A DNA stretch of 44,359 bases from a virus: IMG/VR virus record IMGVR_UViG_3300044712_001271, positions 1 to 44,359 of that record; one strand, written 5' to 3'. This document shows positions 7,226 through 14,197 of this stretch, in pieces. The translations under genes and the position numbers were made by a program. The notes under the pieces are model-generated. The model saw only the letters and a list, made by a program, of their open reading frames with translations, was not told where the DNA came from and searched no databases. Numbering within the stretch: the stretch's first letter is position 1; the number at the start of each line of letters is the position of its first letter.

Positions 7226-8646
7226 CCACCCCGGAGCGGCTGCAGCTGCTGGCCAGGGCTGTGGCGGCGGAGCGCCGGGGCGACCTGGCGGCCTACGAGG
7301 CCCTGCGAAAGCGCCAGCTGGCCATGATCCCCCTCCCGCCGGCGGGGGAGAGCCTGGCCGAGCGGATGCTCGCTGGTGCCGCCCCGGTGCCCCCCCAGGG
7401 CTCGCGGCTCGCCGACGTGGCCGACCGCCTGGCGGGCCTGGAGGGCCGCCTCGATGCCCGGCGGAAGGCCAGCCCCGGCCAGCTGGCCCTGGGCCTCGAC
7501 GCCCCCCCAGACCGGCCCGGAGTGCCCTGCGGGGAGTCGTTCATCAGCGCCGACAAGACGTGCCGGATCGGGCAGGCCGCCACCCCGGCGGCGCCCCCGG
7601 CCGCGGCGGACAGCTACCAGCCCCGGCCGATCACCGAGCACATGCTGGCCGGCGAAAGCGCATCAGTCCGGCCGGAGCAGTTCGAGGAATGGCTGGGAGC
7701 CCTTGAGGCGCTGCCGGGCCTCACCGGTGAGCACGCCAGGCGGCTGAGGGAGTTCGCCAACAAGTCGCAGATGCAGGTGCTGATCGTCAATTCAGGATCG
7801 AGCATGCTCAACACATGGAGGGACACCAGCAACTTGGAGCAGCAGCTGCTGCGCCGCTCAACGGATTGGTCAGGCAACGATCCCCCTTTCGGCGAGCAGC
7901 TCCGTGCCGTCAGGCAGGCCATCAACAAGGGGGATCCAGTCGATCCGGTCCTGGAGGCCCGGATGCGGCGGGTGATGAGTCTCCCGGCCGAAAACGCAGG
8001 CCTCGCCTACAGGGCGGTGCCCCTGATCGTGGTTCATGGCGGAGCGATGGAAACTGGCACCAATCCCCAGCGACTCTCCGAGACGCAACCAACCCCCGAA
8101 GCTATCGCGATTCATCGAGCCAAGATTGCGACGGCGACCCTGGCCTATTCCGCCATGGGGTCAGAAGAGAAGCGCCGGGCCGCGTTCAAGCAGTTCATGG
8201 AGGAGAAAGGGAAGTTCCCGGGGCCTGAGCGGCGCATGTACGAACGGATGTTTGAGTCATTCATGCGCAAGGATGCCCTGTATCTGACAACTACGCGGAG
8301 TGGATTCGGGGACAACATAGCCGCTTACATCCATGAGATGGGCCATCAGATCGACAACACGGCCAACCGTCGATCCCCCCCCCCGATGCGTTCGGCTTAC
8401 CGAGGCGCCATTCTCCTGGCCCCCAGCGACTACGGGCAGCTCAACCGTGAGGAGGCCTTCGCGGAGTCGTTCGTGTCCTACGTGCTGGCGCCGGAAGCGT
8501 TGAAGATCGCATCCCCCCAGACCTACGAGTGGGTGGATTCCACGGTCCAATACTCACAGGTGTGGGCCGACCGGCACTGGCTGACCGATGATCAGCGGGC
8601 CAAGGCTGACGGGATGACGCCTGCCGCCGTGAGGGCCGCCGCATGA
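7222..8646 (+). CDS. Phage effector with shared N-terminal module and zincin metallopeptidase domain
   Basis: I chose the ATG at 7222 because it overlaps the preceding stop as ATGA; an in-frame ATG at 7207 would add five residues. From 7222 the protein is 474 aa. Residues about 65-117 carry the shared module (VADRLAGLEGRLDARR, PGQLALGL, GVPCGESFISADKTC). The C-terminal half contains HEMGH (H371-H375), the HExxH zinc motif, followed about 45 residues later by REEAFAESFVSYVL, which can supply the third zinc ligand. This matches zincin-like peptidases found in polyvalent and toxin-type phage proteins. It probably cleaves a host or phage protein; the target is unknown. It is translationally coupled to the kinase gene and to the small gene that follows. 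Confidence 0.75.
   Translation: MTTPERLQLLARAVAAERRGDLAAYEALRKRQLAMIPLPPAGESLAERMLAGAAPVPPQGSRLADVADRLAGLEGRLDARRKASPGQLALGLDAPPDRPGVPCGESFISADKTCRIGQAATPAAPPAAADSYQPRPITEHMLAGESASVRPEQFEEWLGALEALPGLTGEHARRLREFANKSQMQVLIVNSGSSMLNTWRDTSNLEQQLLRRSTDWSGNDPPFGEQLRAVRQAINKGDPVDPVLEARMRRVMSLPAENAGLAYRAVPLIVVHGGAMETGTNPQRLSETQPTPEAIAIHRAKIATATLAYSAMGSEEKRRAAFKQFMEEKGKFPGPERRMYERMFESFMRKDALYLTTTRSGFGDNIAAYIHEMGHQIDNTANRRSPPPMRSAYRGAILLAPSDYGQLNREEAFAESFVSYVLAPEALKIASPQTYEWVDSTVQYSQVWADRHWLTDDQRAKADGMTPAAVRAAA
7414..7572 (+). repeat. Effector module copy 6 (helix + QLALGL + cysteine motif)
   Basis: A complete copy near the N-terminus of the metallopeptidase: RLAGLEGRLDARRK, PGQLALGL and GVPCGESFISADKTCRIG. 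It has the same order and spacing as copy 5, though the domains that follow are unrelated. Confidence 0.8.
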
Positions 8647-8870
8647 ACCCCACCGTTCGCTATGCCTTCACCCTGGCATCGAGGGGGGATTTCAGCCGCG
8701 AGGCCTGCGAGGAGCTCGTGAGGCTGCGCAACCTGGTGGTCGGCGAGGACCGGCGGCGGATCGGCCAGCTGTTCGAGTCGCAGCTGGCCATGGCCACCCC
8801 CCAGGAGGCCGACTGGCTCCTCGCCCTCCTCGAAGCCGCCGACGGCACCGGGCCCGATCCGCAGCGCTGA
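8643..8870 (+). CDS. Small hypothetical protein, last gene of effector cluster
   Basis: This is a 75-aa, mostly helical, charged protein whose ATG overlaps the stop of the metallopeptidase gene (ATGA). It has no transmembrane segment or cysteine motif and I do not recognise it. The coupling puts it in the effector operon, where an accessory or protective role is possible. Clean overlap and good codon use make it a real gene. Confidence 0.6.
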   Translation: MNPTVRYAFTLASRGDFSREACEELVRLRNLVVGEDRRRIGQLFESQLAMATPQEADWLLALLEAADGTGPDPQR

Positions 8871-8906
8871 ACGGCTTCCCTACCCTGACCCAGCAACGGC
8901 AGGGAA

Positions 8907-9269
8907 TTGGCGGCTCCGAACCTGATGAGCCCCACCAGCGTGGTGGGGAGGACCGACTGCTGGGCCCTGGGCACGTCGATGACCACCCTGCTGTCAAATG
9001 CTGCGGCAAGCGGGCAGGCGCTGAAAGTGACTTCGATCCGCGCGGTGAACGCCGATGGAGCGAACCCGGCCGACGTGGATCTGGTCAGGCTGCGGAGCGG
9101 AACAGAACGATACCTAGGCCCCAAGGGGATACCCATCCCGGGCCTCGGCTGCTACGTCTTCCTGAGCCGGGAGGAGTACATCTACCTGGAGGAGGGGGAC
9201 GAGATCCGCGCCAAGGCCTCGGTCGCTGGTGATGTCGAACTCTGGATTAGCTGGGAAGTGGTGAGCTGA
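8907..9269 (+). CDS. Small virion structural protein, cyanophage type
   Basis: A 120-aa beta-rich protein. I chose the TTG start at 8907 because it yields the N-terminus MAAPNL, which resembles short cyanophage structural proteins that begin MA(A/N)PNL and continue with a VxGxT stretch; an ATG at 8925 is the alternative. The pattern of short strands and small residues suggests a virion surface or tail-associated protein. Its stop overlaps the next ATG (TGATG), linking it to the LamG adhesin. Confidence 0.6.
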   Translation: MAAPNLMSPTSVVGRTDCWALGTSMTTLLSNAAASGQALKVTSIRAVNADGANPADVDLVRLRSGTERYLGPKGIPIPGLGCYVFLSREEYIYLEEGDEIRAKASVAGDVELWISWEVVS

Positions 9270-10027
9270 TGCCGAAACGATTGATCGGCGGATACTCGGG
9301 GCAGAGGCCGGCATGGTCGGCAAGCTACGCCCCAGGGATCTGGACACCCGAGCAACAACTGGACAGGGTAAAGGCTGGTGAATGGCCGCGGGAAGCGCTT
9401 AACCCATTCTCTGATCTGCTGCTGACTTTCAATCAGTCAGCCGGAACTACTGTGCCAGCTGACTGGAGCACCAGGCAAAACGTAATGCCCCGAGTGGCCG
9501 GGGGTGCTGTTTCCGAGAGCCAAGCGAGGCAGGGAACAGGCTCCTGGTTCGTGAACACCTCAGGCGCAAGCCTTAAGGGGAACAAGCTGATCACCGTACC
9601 GGGTGATTTCATGTGGCAGTGCTATTGGTACCCCGAGGTGTATCAGGCTGGCTACAAAGCGCTTTTTGGCCTTGAGGGCGCATCATCCTGGCAGTTGTTT
9701 ATCAACGACGACGGAAGCAGGCCACCGTTCTTCTTGAAGCACCGGCCAGGGTTCAACATGATCCTGTCGCCCGGGGGCGGGATCCCGCTAAACCAGTGGA
9801 ACCACGTTGCACTTACCAGGGAGAGCGGCACACTGACCTTGTGGTTTAACGGCACTCCTCGCGGATCGACGACATTCACAGAAACAATGTCAGGCCTCCC
9901 GGTGGCTAATGAATGGTTCACCGGAACCCCTTACCTCGGCTACATCGACCTCGTGCAGATGGTAACGGGAGTCCCTGTCTTCACCTCGGCATTTACGCCC
10001 AGCGGTCTCCCCTATCAAGGCCCGTGA
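9269..10027 (+). CDS. LamG/concanavalin-like lectin-fold tail adhesin
   Basis: A 252-aa protein. After about 45 variable residues comes a laminin-G/concanavalin-type beta-sandwich (about 48-250) with GYKALF, SWQLFINDD, IPLNQWNHVALTRE and LWFNG, the last two typical of LamG-like domains. Such domains bind cell-surface sugars and are common in phage tail adhesins. A paralogue lies at 34248-35054. The gene is translationally coupled to the small virion protein before it and converges on the leftward tail-fibre operon 25 bases away, so it belongs to the host-recognition cassette. Confidence 0.7.
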   Translation: MPKRLIGGYSGQRPAWSASYAPGIWTPEQQLDRVKAGEWPREALNPFSDLLLTFNQSAGTTVPADWSTRQNVMPRVAGGAVSESQARQGTGSWFVNTSGASLKGNKLITVPGDFMWQCYWYPEVYQAGYKALFGLEGASSWQLFINDDGSRPPFFLKHRPGFNMILSPGGGIPLNQWNHVALTRESGTLTLWFNGTPRGSTTFTETMSGLPVANEWFTGTPYLGYIDLVQMVTGVPVFTSAFTPSGLPYQGP

Positions 10028-10052
10028 TCCTTGGCGGCCTGCTTGCAGTGAC

Positions 10053-10640
10053 TCAAGAACTGCTCTTCTCCAGCGAGAGGATGCCGTCGAGGTGAGACGC
10101 GACCAGCAGGGCCTGCAGCTCGGCCATGTGGCCGGGCGTCAGGGTGGCGTGCGTGAGCACGGTCCAGATCGCGTTCTGCACGGCGGCCGGAATCGGCGTG
10201 CCGGTCATTGCCGCCGTGAGGGCCAGGCCCACGTCGACATAGCCGCCCTGCAGATCGGGGTTTGAGCTGCGCTGCGCCAGGACGGCTTGGTAGGTCTGGG
10301 AGCCCACCAGTCCCACGTAGAAGGCAGTCCAGTCGGGCACTGGGAGTGATGCCGCGATCTCTTCAGGGGTTGCGGGCCGGACCCTCCACCGCTGGACCCA
10401 TTGACCTTCGACAAGCTCAGGCTGGATCTGTTCCGTCCTCTCGGCAACGGGATCGCACGGAGGAGGTTCTGTGGGTCGTGGTCGAAAGACGTGGATTGGC
10501 GGCTCAAGATCCGCAAGGGTTGCCAGTTCTGTATCGGGTAACTCCATGCTCAGGCTCAGAGATGGATTCTCCGCCCGCAGTTGCGCCGCGCTGTAGGGCC
10601 AGACGATGCCAGCGTCAGTTTCAAGAATTAGGTCGTTCAT
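10053..10640 (-). CDS. Tail fibre assembly/adaptor-like protein
   Basis: A 195-aa protein and the last gene of a four-gene leftward tail-fibre operon; its ATG overlaps the stop of the glycine-rich adhesin gene (ATGA). The N-terminal half has the style of tail-fibre assembly chaperones: a YSAAQLRAENPSLS-like opening, a Pro-rich middle, then EGQWVQRWRVRPATPEE. The C-terminal half is helical. Tail-fibre chaperones are usually encoded directly after their fibre, as here. The family call is by resemblance and position. Confidence 0.6.
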   Translation of the reverse strand: MNDLILETDAGIVWPYSAAQLRAENPSLSLSMELPDTELATLADLEPPIHVFRPRPTEPPPCDPVAERTEQIQPELVEGQWVQRWRVRPATPEEIAASLPVPDWTAFYVGLVGSQTYQAVLAQRSSNPDLQGGYVDVGLALTAAMTGTPIPAAVQNAIWTVLTHATLTPGHMAELQALLVASHLDGILSLEKSSS

Positions 10641-11596
10641 GGGATAAACAGCCGATAGCGAAGAATGATGATTCCAGAGCCTCCCTTACCGAATACCCAT
10701 GGGGTCGTGTTCCGGGCACCACCGCCCCCGCTGCCGGTGTTGGCCGCGCCATCGGTTGCCTGGCGAAGGAGGCCCCCGGTCCAGTCCCAGGCGCCCTGGC
10801 CGCCCCCACCACTGCCGCCTGTCCCGGCGGATGTTGGGGCAGCGCTGAATCCCTGCGCCCAATGACCACCGCCCCCGCCTGCAGCACGCTGCACCGCGGT
10901 TCCAGTGATAGAGCTGAACAGTCCATTCCCGCCCCTAGGGGGCAGGCCGCCGGATGCGTTTTGCGTGGGAGACGCACCAGCACCGCCAGCGCCGCCGCCG
11001 GAGCCCCCGCCATAGGGTTCGCCAGCACTGAGGCCAGCACCACCGCTGAACCCCTGAACAGGGCTCGTTGATCGAGCACCACCAGCACCGGCAGACGTGG
11101 TGGACCCACCGCCGCCGCCTCCGCTACCGCCGCTGCCGCCGGCACTGGCAGGCGAGCCAATGACAAGTCCTCTACCACCGCCTCCACCAGTAGATGTGAT
11201 GCTGCCGAGAATTGAGTCCTGGCCGTTGGATCCAGCGGATTGACCGCCATTCCCAACGAATACAGGGATTGCTCCTACTCCAATCGATAGCTCTGGTTCG
11301 GCTGATCCAAGGGCTCCGGTGACTTCACCTGTGACGGAGCATCTATAACCACCAGCACCGCCGCCGCCGCCACGGAAGTTATCCCCTGCTCCTCCACCTG
11401 CGATTACCAGGTGCTGTGCTGTAGCCCCAGGGTATGCGCGACTAACCAGAAGTTCGGCTGCACCGGTAGTGCGAAACTCATGGACACGCCACGGCTGACC
11501 TCCGACGGTGATGTCGTAGACAAGATCACCACCTGTCGCGGCAATGATTCCGTCGGACTGCCCGAGGAATGCAAGGTCACGCAGGTTGAGCGTCAT
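10637..11596 (-). CDS. Glycine-rich tail fibre tip adhesin
   Basis: I placed the start at ATG 11596 because it overlaps the stop of the long fibre gene (ATGA), giving 319 aa (MTLNLRDLAFLGQ...). An N-terminal virion-attachment-like region (about 1-75) leads into long glycine-rich runs (about 75-300: GGGGGAGGYR, GGSGGSGGGGGG and others) and ends in GGSGIIILRYRLFIP. Polyglycine-helix adhesins of the T4 gp38/S16 type and many cyanophage fibres look like this. The glycine loops probably set receptor specificity. Confidence 0.7.
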   Translation of the reverse strand: MTLNLRDLAFLGQSDGIIAATGGDLVYDITVGGQPWRVHEFRTTGAAELLVSRAYPGATAQHLVIAGGGAGDNFRGGGGGAGGYRCSVTGEVTGALGSAEPELSIGVGAIPVFVGNGGQSAGSNGQDSILGSITSTGGGGGRGLVIGSPASAGGSGGSGGGGGGSTTSAGAGGARSTSPVQGFSGGAGLSAGEPYGGGSGGGAGGAGASPTQNASGGLPPRGGNGLFSSITGTAVQRAAGGGGGHWAQGFSAAPTSAGTGGSGGGGQGAWDWTGGLLRQATDGAANTGSGGGGARNTTPWVFGKGGSGIIILRYRLFIP

Positions 11597-12981
11597 GCCT
11601 GCACACCCCAAGCAGCGACGCAATCGGTGTCGGCAGTTCCAAAGAATGAAAGGGACAGGATCCCCGTCTTGCCTGCCGGAATGTTGGAAGGCTTGCTGCC
11701 AACAAATACCCAGGCCGCCGGGAATGTCAGCGTCCGGGTCGAGCCGTCTCCGACAATCCTGATAGTCACATTCCCGCCGTTTGACCTATTGCTGCTTGTA
11801 AGGGTGAGATTTCCTGCCAGGGTGATGGTCCGAAACAGCCCGGTCAACGCCGCAATGTCAAGGTTGACCGAGGCGGAATAGGCCAGGGTCGCGTTGCTGA
11901 AAGTGAGCACGTCGCTGAGCCGCGCCACGTTCCCGGTTCCACCGGAGGCGTCGAGCGTGGCGGAGCTGCCCAGCCCCAGCGCCAACCGACCCGCCGCCTG
12001 GTCCGCTGCGGCGATCAGACCTTGCCCGAACGAGGTCACCGCCGCGATCCATGCCGGCTTCCCGCTCAGGGTGTTCCAGGTCACGGCTGCGATGGCACGG
12101 GCCGCCGTGAAGTACAGATTGCCGCCGGTCTCCGCCAGGTCTCCCGTGCCCAGGGTGACGGTCCCCGTCTGCCCGTTCACCGCAGACACGGCATCGATGC
12201 CGGTCGGCAGCTCCAGCCAGTCCGCCAGCACCGCTCCCGTGCCGGCGATCAAGACCCACTTCGTTCCCTTGTCGCTGCGGATGCACCAATCGGCCTCCTC
12301 GCCCCGCAGCGCCAGCATGGCTGCCTGATTGGCCACCGTGCCGAGGTACGTCACCAGCGCGATCGAGGGGATCTGGCTGGTGGGGATCACCCCGCCGACC
12401 AGATCAGCCTTGGCCGCCAGCGCCGTCGCGGTGGCATTGCTGACCGGCTTGGCGGCGTCGGACGTGTTGTCCACGTTCCCCAGGCCCAGCGCCGTCCGTT
12501 GCGCCGCCGCGTTCGCAGCCGTCACCAGAACCCGGCCGGCGGCCGTGGAGCTGGCCTGCCACCAGGCCGCGATGGCCTGCCAGACCCGCTCGACCGTCCA
12601 GGCCCGCCTGGCGGTGCCCGTGCCGGCTTCGGCTTCGGCCTGTTCGACCGTGGGTGCCGTCCAGTCCCGGGCATCCCCAAGGCGTGGATCATCGGCCAGC
12701 ACGGCCTGCAGCAGCCTCTGAATCTGCTCCGCTGTGGCCAGGCCGGCCAGTGTCGCCGTTGCGGGCGGCACATCAGCGTCCGCCCCCGTGTCGGAGGTGA
12801 TCCTCAGGGAGGTTGCCGTCCTGGCGGACACTCCGAGGTTGGTCGTGCCACCAACCGATGAGCCGGGCAGCCCGGGGATTTCGACCTCGAATCCCACCAG
12901 CTGGCTGTCGCTGCCTTCAACCTCGACCACCTGGATGGCGGCAGGAAGGATCTCGGCCTCTACTTCCAGAAAGAGCGGCAT
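11593..12981 (-). CDS. Tail fibre protein
   Basis: A 462-aa protein. The middle carries classic tail-fibre sequence, ALGLGNVDNTSDAAKPVSN followed by an Ala-rich helix and LVGGVIPTSQIPS, then beta-rich repeats (NGQTGTVTLGTGDL, GNLYFTAARA, LGLGSSATLDASG) and a jelly-roll-like C-terminus. It is therefore a fibrous trimeric shaft that carries or precedes the glycine-rich tip encoded next. Its ATG overlaps the stop of the 126-aa gene upstream (TGATG), and its own stop overlaps the next start. Confidence 0.8.
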   Translation of the reverse strand: MPLFLEVEAEILPAAIQVVEVEGSDSQLVGFEVEIPGLPGSSVGGTTNLGVSARTATSLRITSDTGADADVPPATATLAGLATAEQIQRLLQAVLADDPRLGDARDWTAPTVEQAEAEAGTGTARRAWTVERVWQAIAAWWQASSTAAGRVLVTAANAAAQRTALGLGNVDNTSDAAKPVSNATATALAAKADLVGGVIPTSQIPSIALVTYLGTVANQAAMLALRGEEADWCIRSDKGTKWVLIAGTGAVLADWLELPTGIDAVSAVNGQTGTVTLGTGDLAETGGNLYFTAARAIAAVTWNTLSGKPAWIAAVTSFGQGLIAAADQAAGRLALGLGSSATLDASGGTGNVARLSDVLTFSNATLAYSASVNLDIAALTGLFRTITLAGNLTLTSSNRSNGGNVTIRIVGDGSTRTLTFPAAWVFVGSKPSNIPAGKTGILSLSFFGTADTDCVAAWGVQA

Positions 12982-13361
12982 CAGACTTGCTCCTCGCTGA
13001 GGCCTTCTAGGTACTGCACCGGCCCGCGCATCAGGTAGATGCGGGAGAGCTCAGGAGGCCCTCCCCCGGGCAGGCCCGCCAGCAGATCCCACCGGGCATC
13101 CGGGTAGCGGATCAGAGAGTCCGCCGCCGACACACGAACGGAAACGTGCCAGTCATCAGGCCCGAGCGGGGCAGTGATGATTGGCTGGATCACAGAAACT
13201 TCGATGTCGGAATACTTCCGATCACGATCCTTGTCGTAAATCTGCGCAAAGAACTCCCAGCCGGTGATGTCCGCATAATCGCCCGCGGCATTCTTGAAGC
13301 GGAACCGCCTGAAATAGCCGACACGCTGCTGGATCAACAGTGGGAAGTAACCCGCTTGCAT
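12981..13361 (-). CDS. Baseplate or fibre-attachment protein, first gene of the leftward fibre operon
   Basis: A 126-aa protein with the layout of a common phage domain: an opening beta segment (RVGYFRRFRFKNAAGDYADI), a TGWEFFAQI strand, an immunoglobulin-like core, and a closing 'R-Y-x-D-L-L... R-G-P-V-x-Y' strand. Proteins of this type sit at the base of tail fibres. The predicted start is ATG 13361. Only about 38 bases separate it from the rightward gene at 13400, so a divergent promoter must lie there or inside the flanking genes. Confidence 0.55.
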   Translation of the reverse strand: MQAGYFPLLIQQRVGYFRRFRFKNAAGDYADITGWEFFAQIYDKDRDRKYSDIEVSVIQPIITAPLGPDDWHVSVRVSAADSLIRYPDARWDLLAGLPGGGPPELSRIYLMRGPVQYLEGLSEEQV

Positions 13362-13399
13362 CAGGGCGTCTAGGCTGCATCAGCGTAGCCACGAGCGAA

Positions 13400-13567
13400 A
13401 TGGCAGCCCCTGCGGCTCAACAGGATGCACCCGAGCAGGAGCCGATCAACTGGGACCGGGTGATCAGCGAGGCGGCCGAGATGGTGAGGCTCAACCAGCC
13501 CAGCGGCCAGGGCCAGCAGGCCATGGGTGATGGCGACCGAACACCTGAGGCCGACAAGGGGCAGTAG
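13400..13567 (+). CDS. Small hypothetical protein
   Basis: A 55-residue acidic protein (MAAPAAQQDAPEQEP...) with one likely helix, WDRVISEAAEMVRLNQ. I chose ATG 13400 over an upstream in-frame ATG at 13340 because the upstream one would overlap the start of the divergent fibre operon. It is unrecognised and the support is modest. Confidence 0.4.
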   Translation: MAAPAAQQDAPEQEPINWDRVISEAAEMVRLNQPSGQGQQAMGDGDRTPEADKGQ

Positions 13568-13597
13568 AACGGCAGGAGCCCCCATCCATCCCCAACG

Positions 13598-13888
13598 ATG
13601 CGCCACCTGCTCCTGGCCGTGGCTGTCGCCGGCTCGCTCCTGCTGGCGCCCCCTCCCCCCGCGGCGGCCAACACGGTTCGAGCGGCGGCCCGCTCGATGG
13701 CGGACAACTTCTGCACGGCCCTGCAGGGCGGCTACAGCATCAACGCCGCCACTGACCACATGATCGAACAAGCCCGCGGGGTCTGGCTGCAGGAGACCCG
13801 ATCCCCCCTCTGGTGGCCGCTGTTCAAGGGATTCGTGGCCCAGCAGTGCGGCCCCCTGGTGCGCCAGCTGGAATCACAGCAGCAGTAG
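13598..13888 (+). CDS. Small exported protein
   Basis: A 96-aa protein with a clear signal peptide: MRHLLLAVAVAGSLLLAPPPPAAANT, likely cleaved after AAA or AAAN. The mature part has two cysteines (C39, C84), which could pair in the periplasm. I do not recognise the family. Its last 15 bases overlap the XRE regulator gene tail-to-tail. An exported small protein beside a phage regulator could be a lysogenic-conversion or superinfection-exclusion factor, but this is inference only. Confidence 0.6.
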   Translation: MRHLLLAVAVAGSLLLAPPPPAAANTVRAAARSMADNFCTALQGGYSINAATDHMIEQARGVWLQETRSPLWWPLFKGFVAQQCGPLVRQLESQQQ

Positions 13889-14119
13889 GACGTGCGGATC
13901 CATCTGCAGCACCAGGCAGATCATCCGCAGCTGTGAGGCGTCGGCCCGGATGCGGCCGGCCTCGACCCGTGACACCCAGTTCTGCGCGACCCCCAGCACT
14001 TCGGCCAGCTGGCCCTGGGTGAGCTCGCGGTGCTCCCGCCAGGCGCGGATCCGCAGGCCCATGGTCTGCAGCACGTATTCCCGTGAGGGGTAGGGCAGCA
14101 GGGCCGGCGGCGCTGGCAA
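13874..14119 (-). CDS. XRE/Cro-C1 family HTH transcriptional regulator
   Basis: A helix-turn-helix of the Cro/C1 type: LRIRAWREHRELTQGQLAEVLGVAQNWVSRVEAGRIRADASQL. The longest start is TTG at 14119 (81 aa). ATG at 14062 would give a 62-aa protein starting just before the first helix, closer to the usual small Cro-like size. A perfect palindrome (14124-14142) lies just upstream and is a probable operator for this protein. It diverges from the head operon beginning at 14198. Its role may be repression of morphogenesis genes or part of a lysis-lysogeny switch. Confidence 0.75.
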   Translation of the reverse strand: MPAPPALLPYPSREYVLQTMGLRIRAWREHRELTQGQLAEVLGVAQNWVSRVEAGRIRADASQLRMICLVLQMDPHVLLLL

Positions 14120-14123
14120 TGGG

Positions 14124-14142
14124 TTATCCCATCGAGGGATAA
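14124..14142. promoter_or_regulatory. Palindromic operator candidate between XRE gene and head operon
   Basis: TTATCCC-ATCGA-GGGATAA is a perfect 7-bp inverted repeat with a 5-bp spacer, the size expected for a dimeric Cro/C1-type protein. It sits in the 78-base divergent gap between the regulator (start 14119 or 14062) and the protease gene (GTG 14198). Confidence 0.55.
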
Positions 14143-14197
14143 AGGCGCATCAGGGTAGAGAGATGGCCCGACAGTCGGCGCAGCATCCGCCGACCTT

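Noticed and set aside
443-7572. Repeated short elements as a CRISPR array
   Set aside because: The units are protein-coding modules kilobases apart with no uniform spacers.
10637-11596. Diversity-generating retroelement acting on the glycine-rich fibre
   Set aside because: No reverse transcriptase, template repeat or variable-repeat pair is visible in the window.
13340-13399. Longer start for the small gene ending at 13567
   Set aside because: It would overlap the start of the divergent fibre operon, and the added residues are not protein-like.
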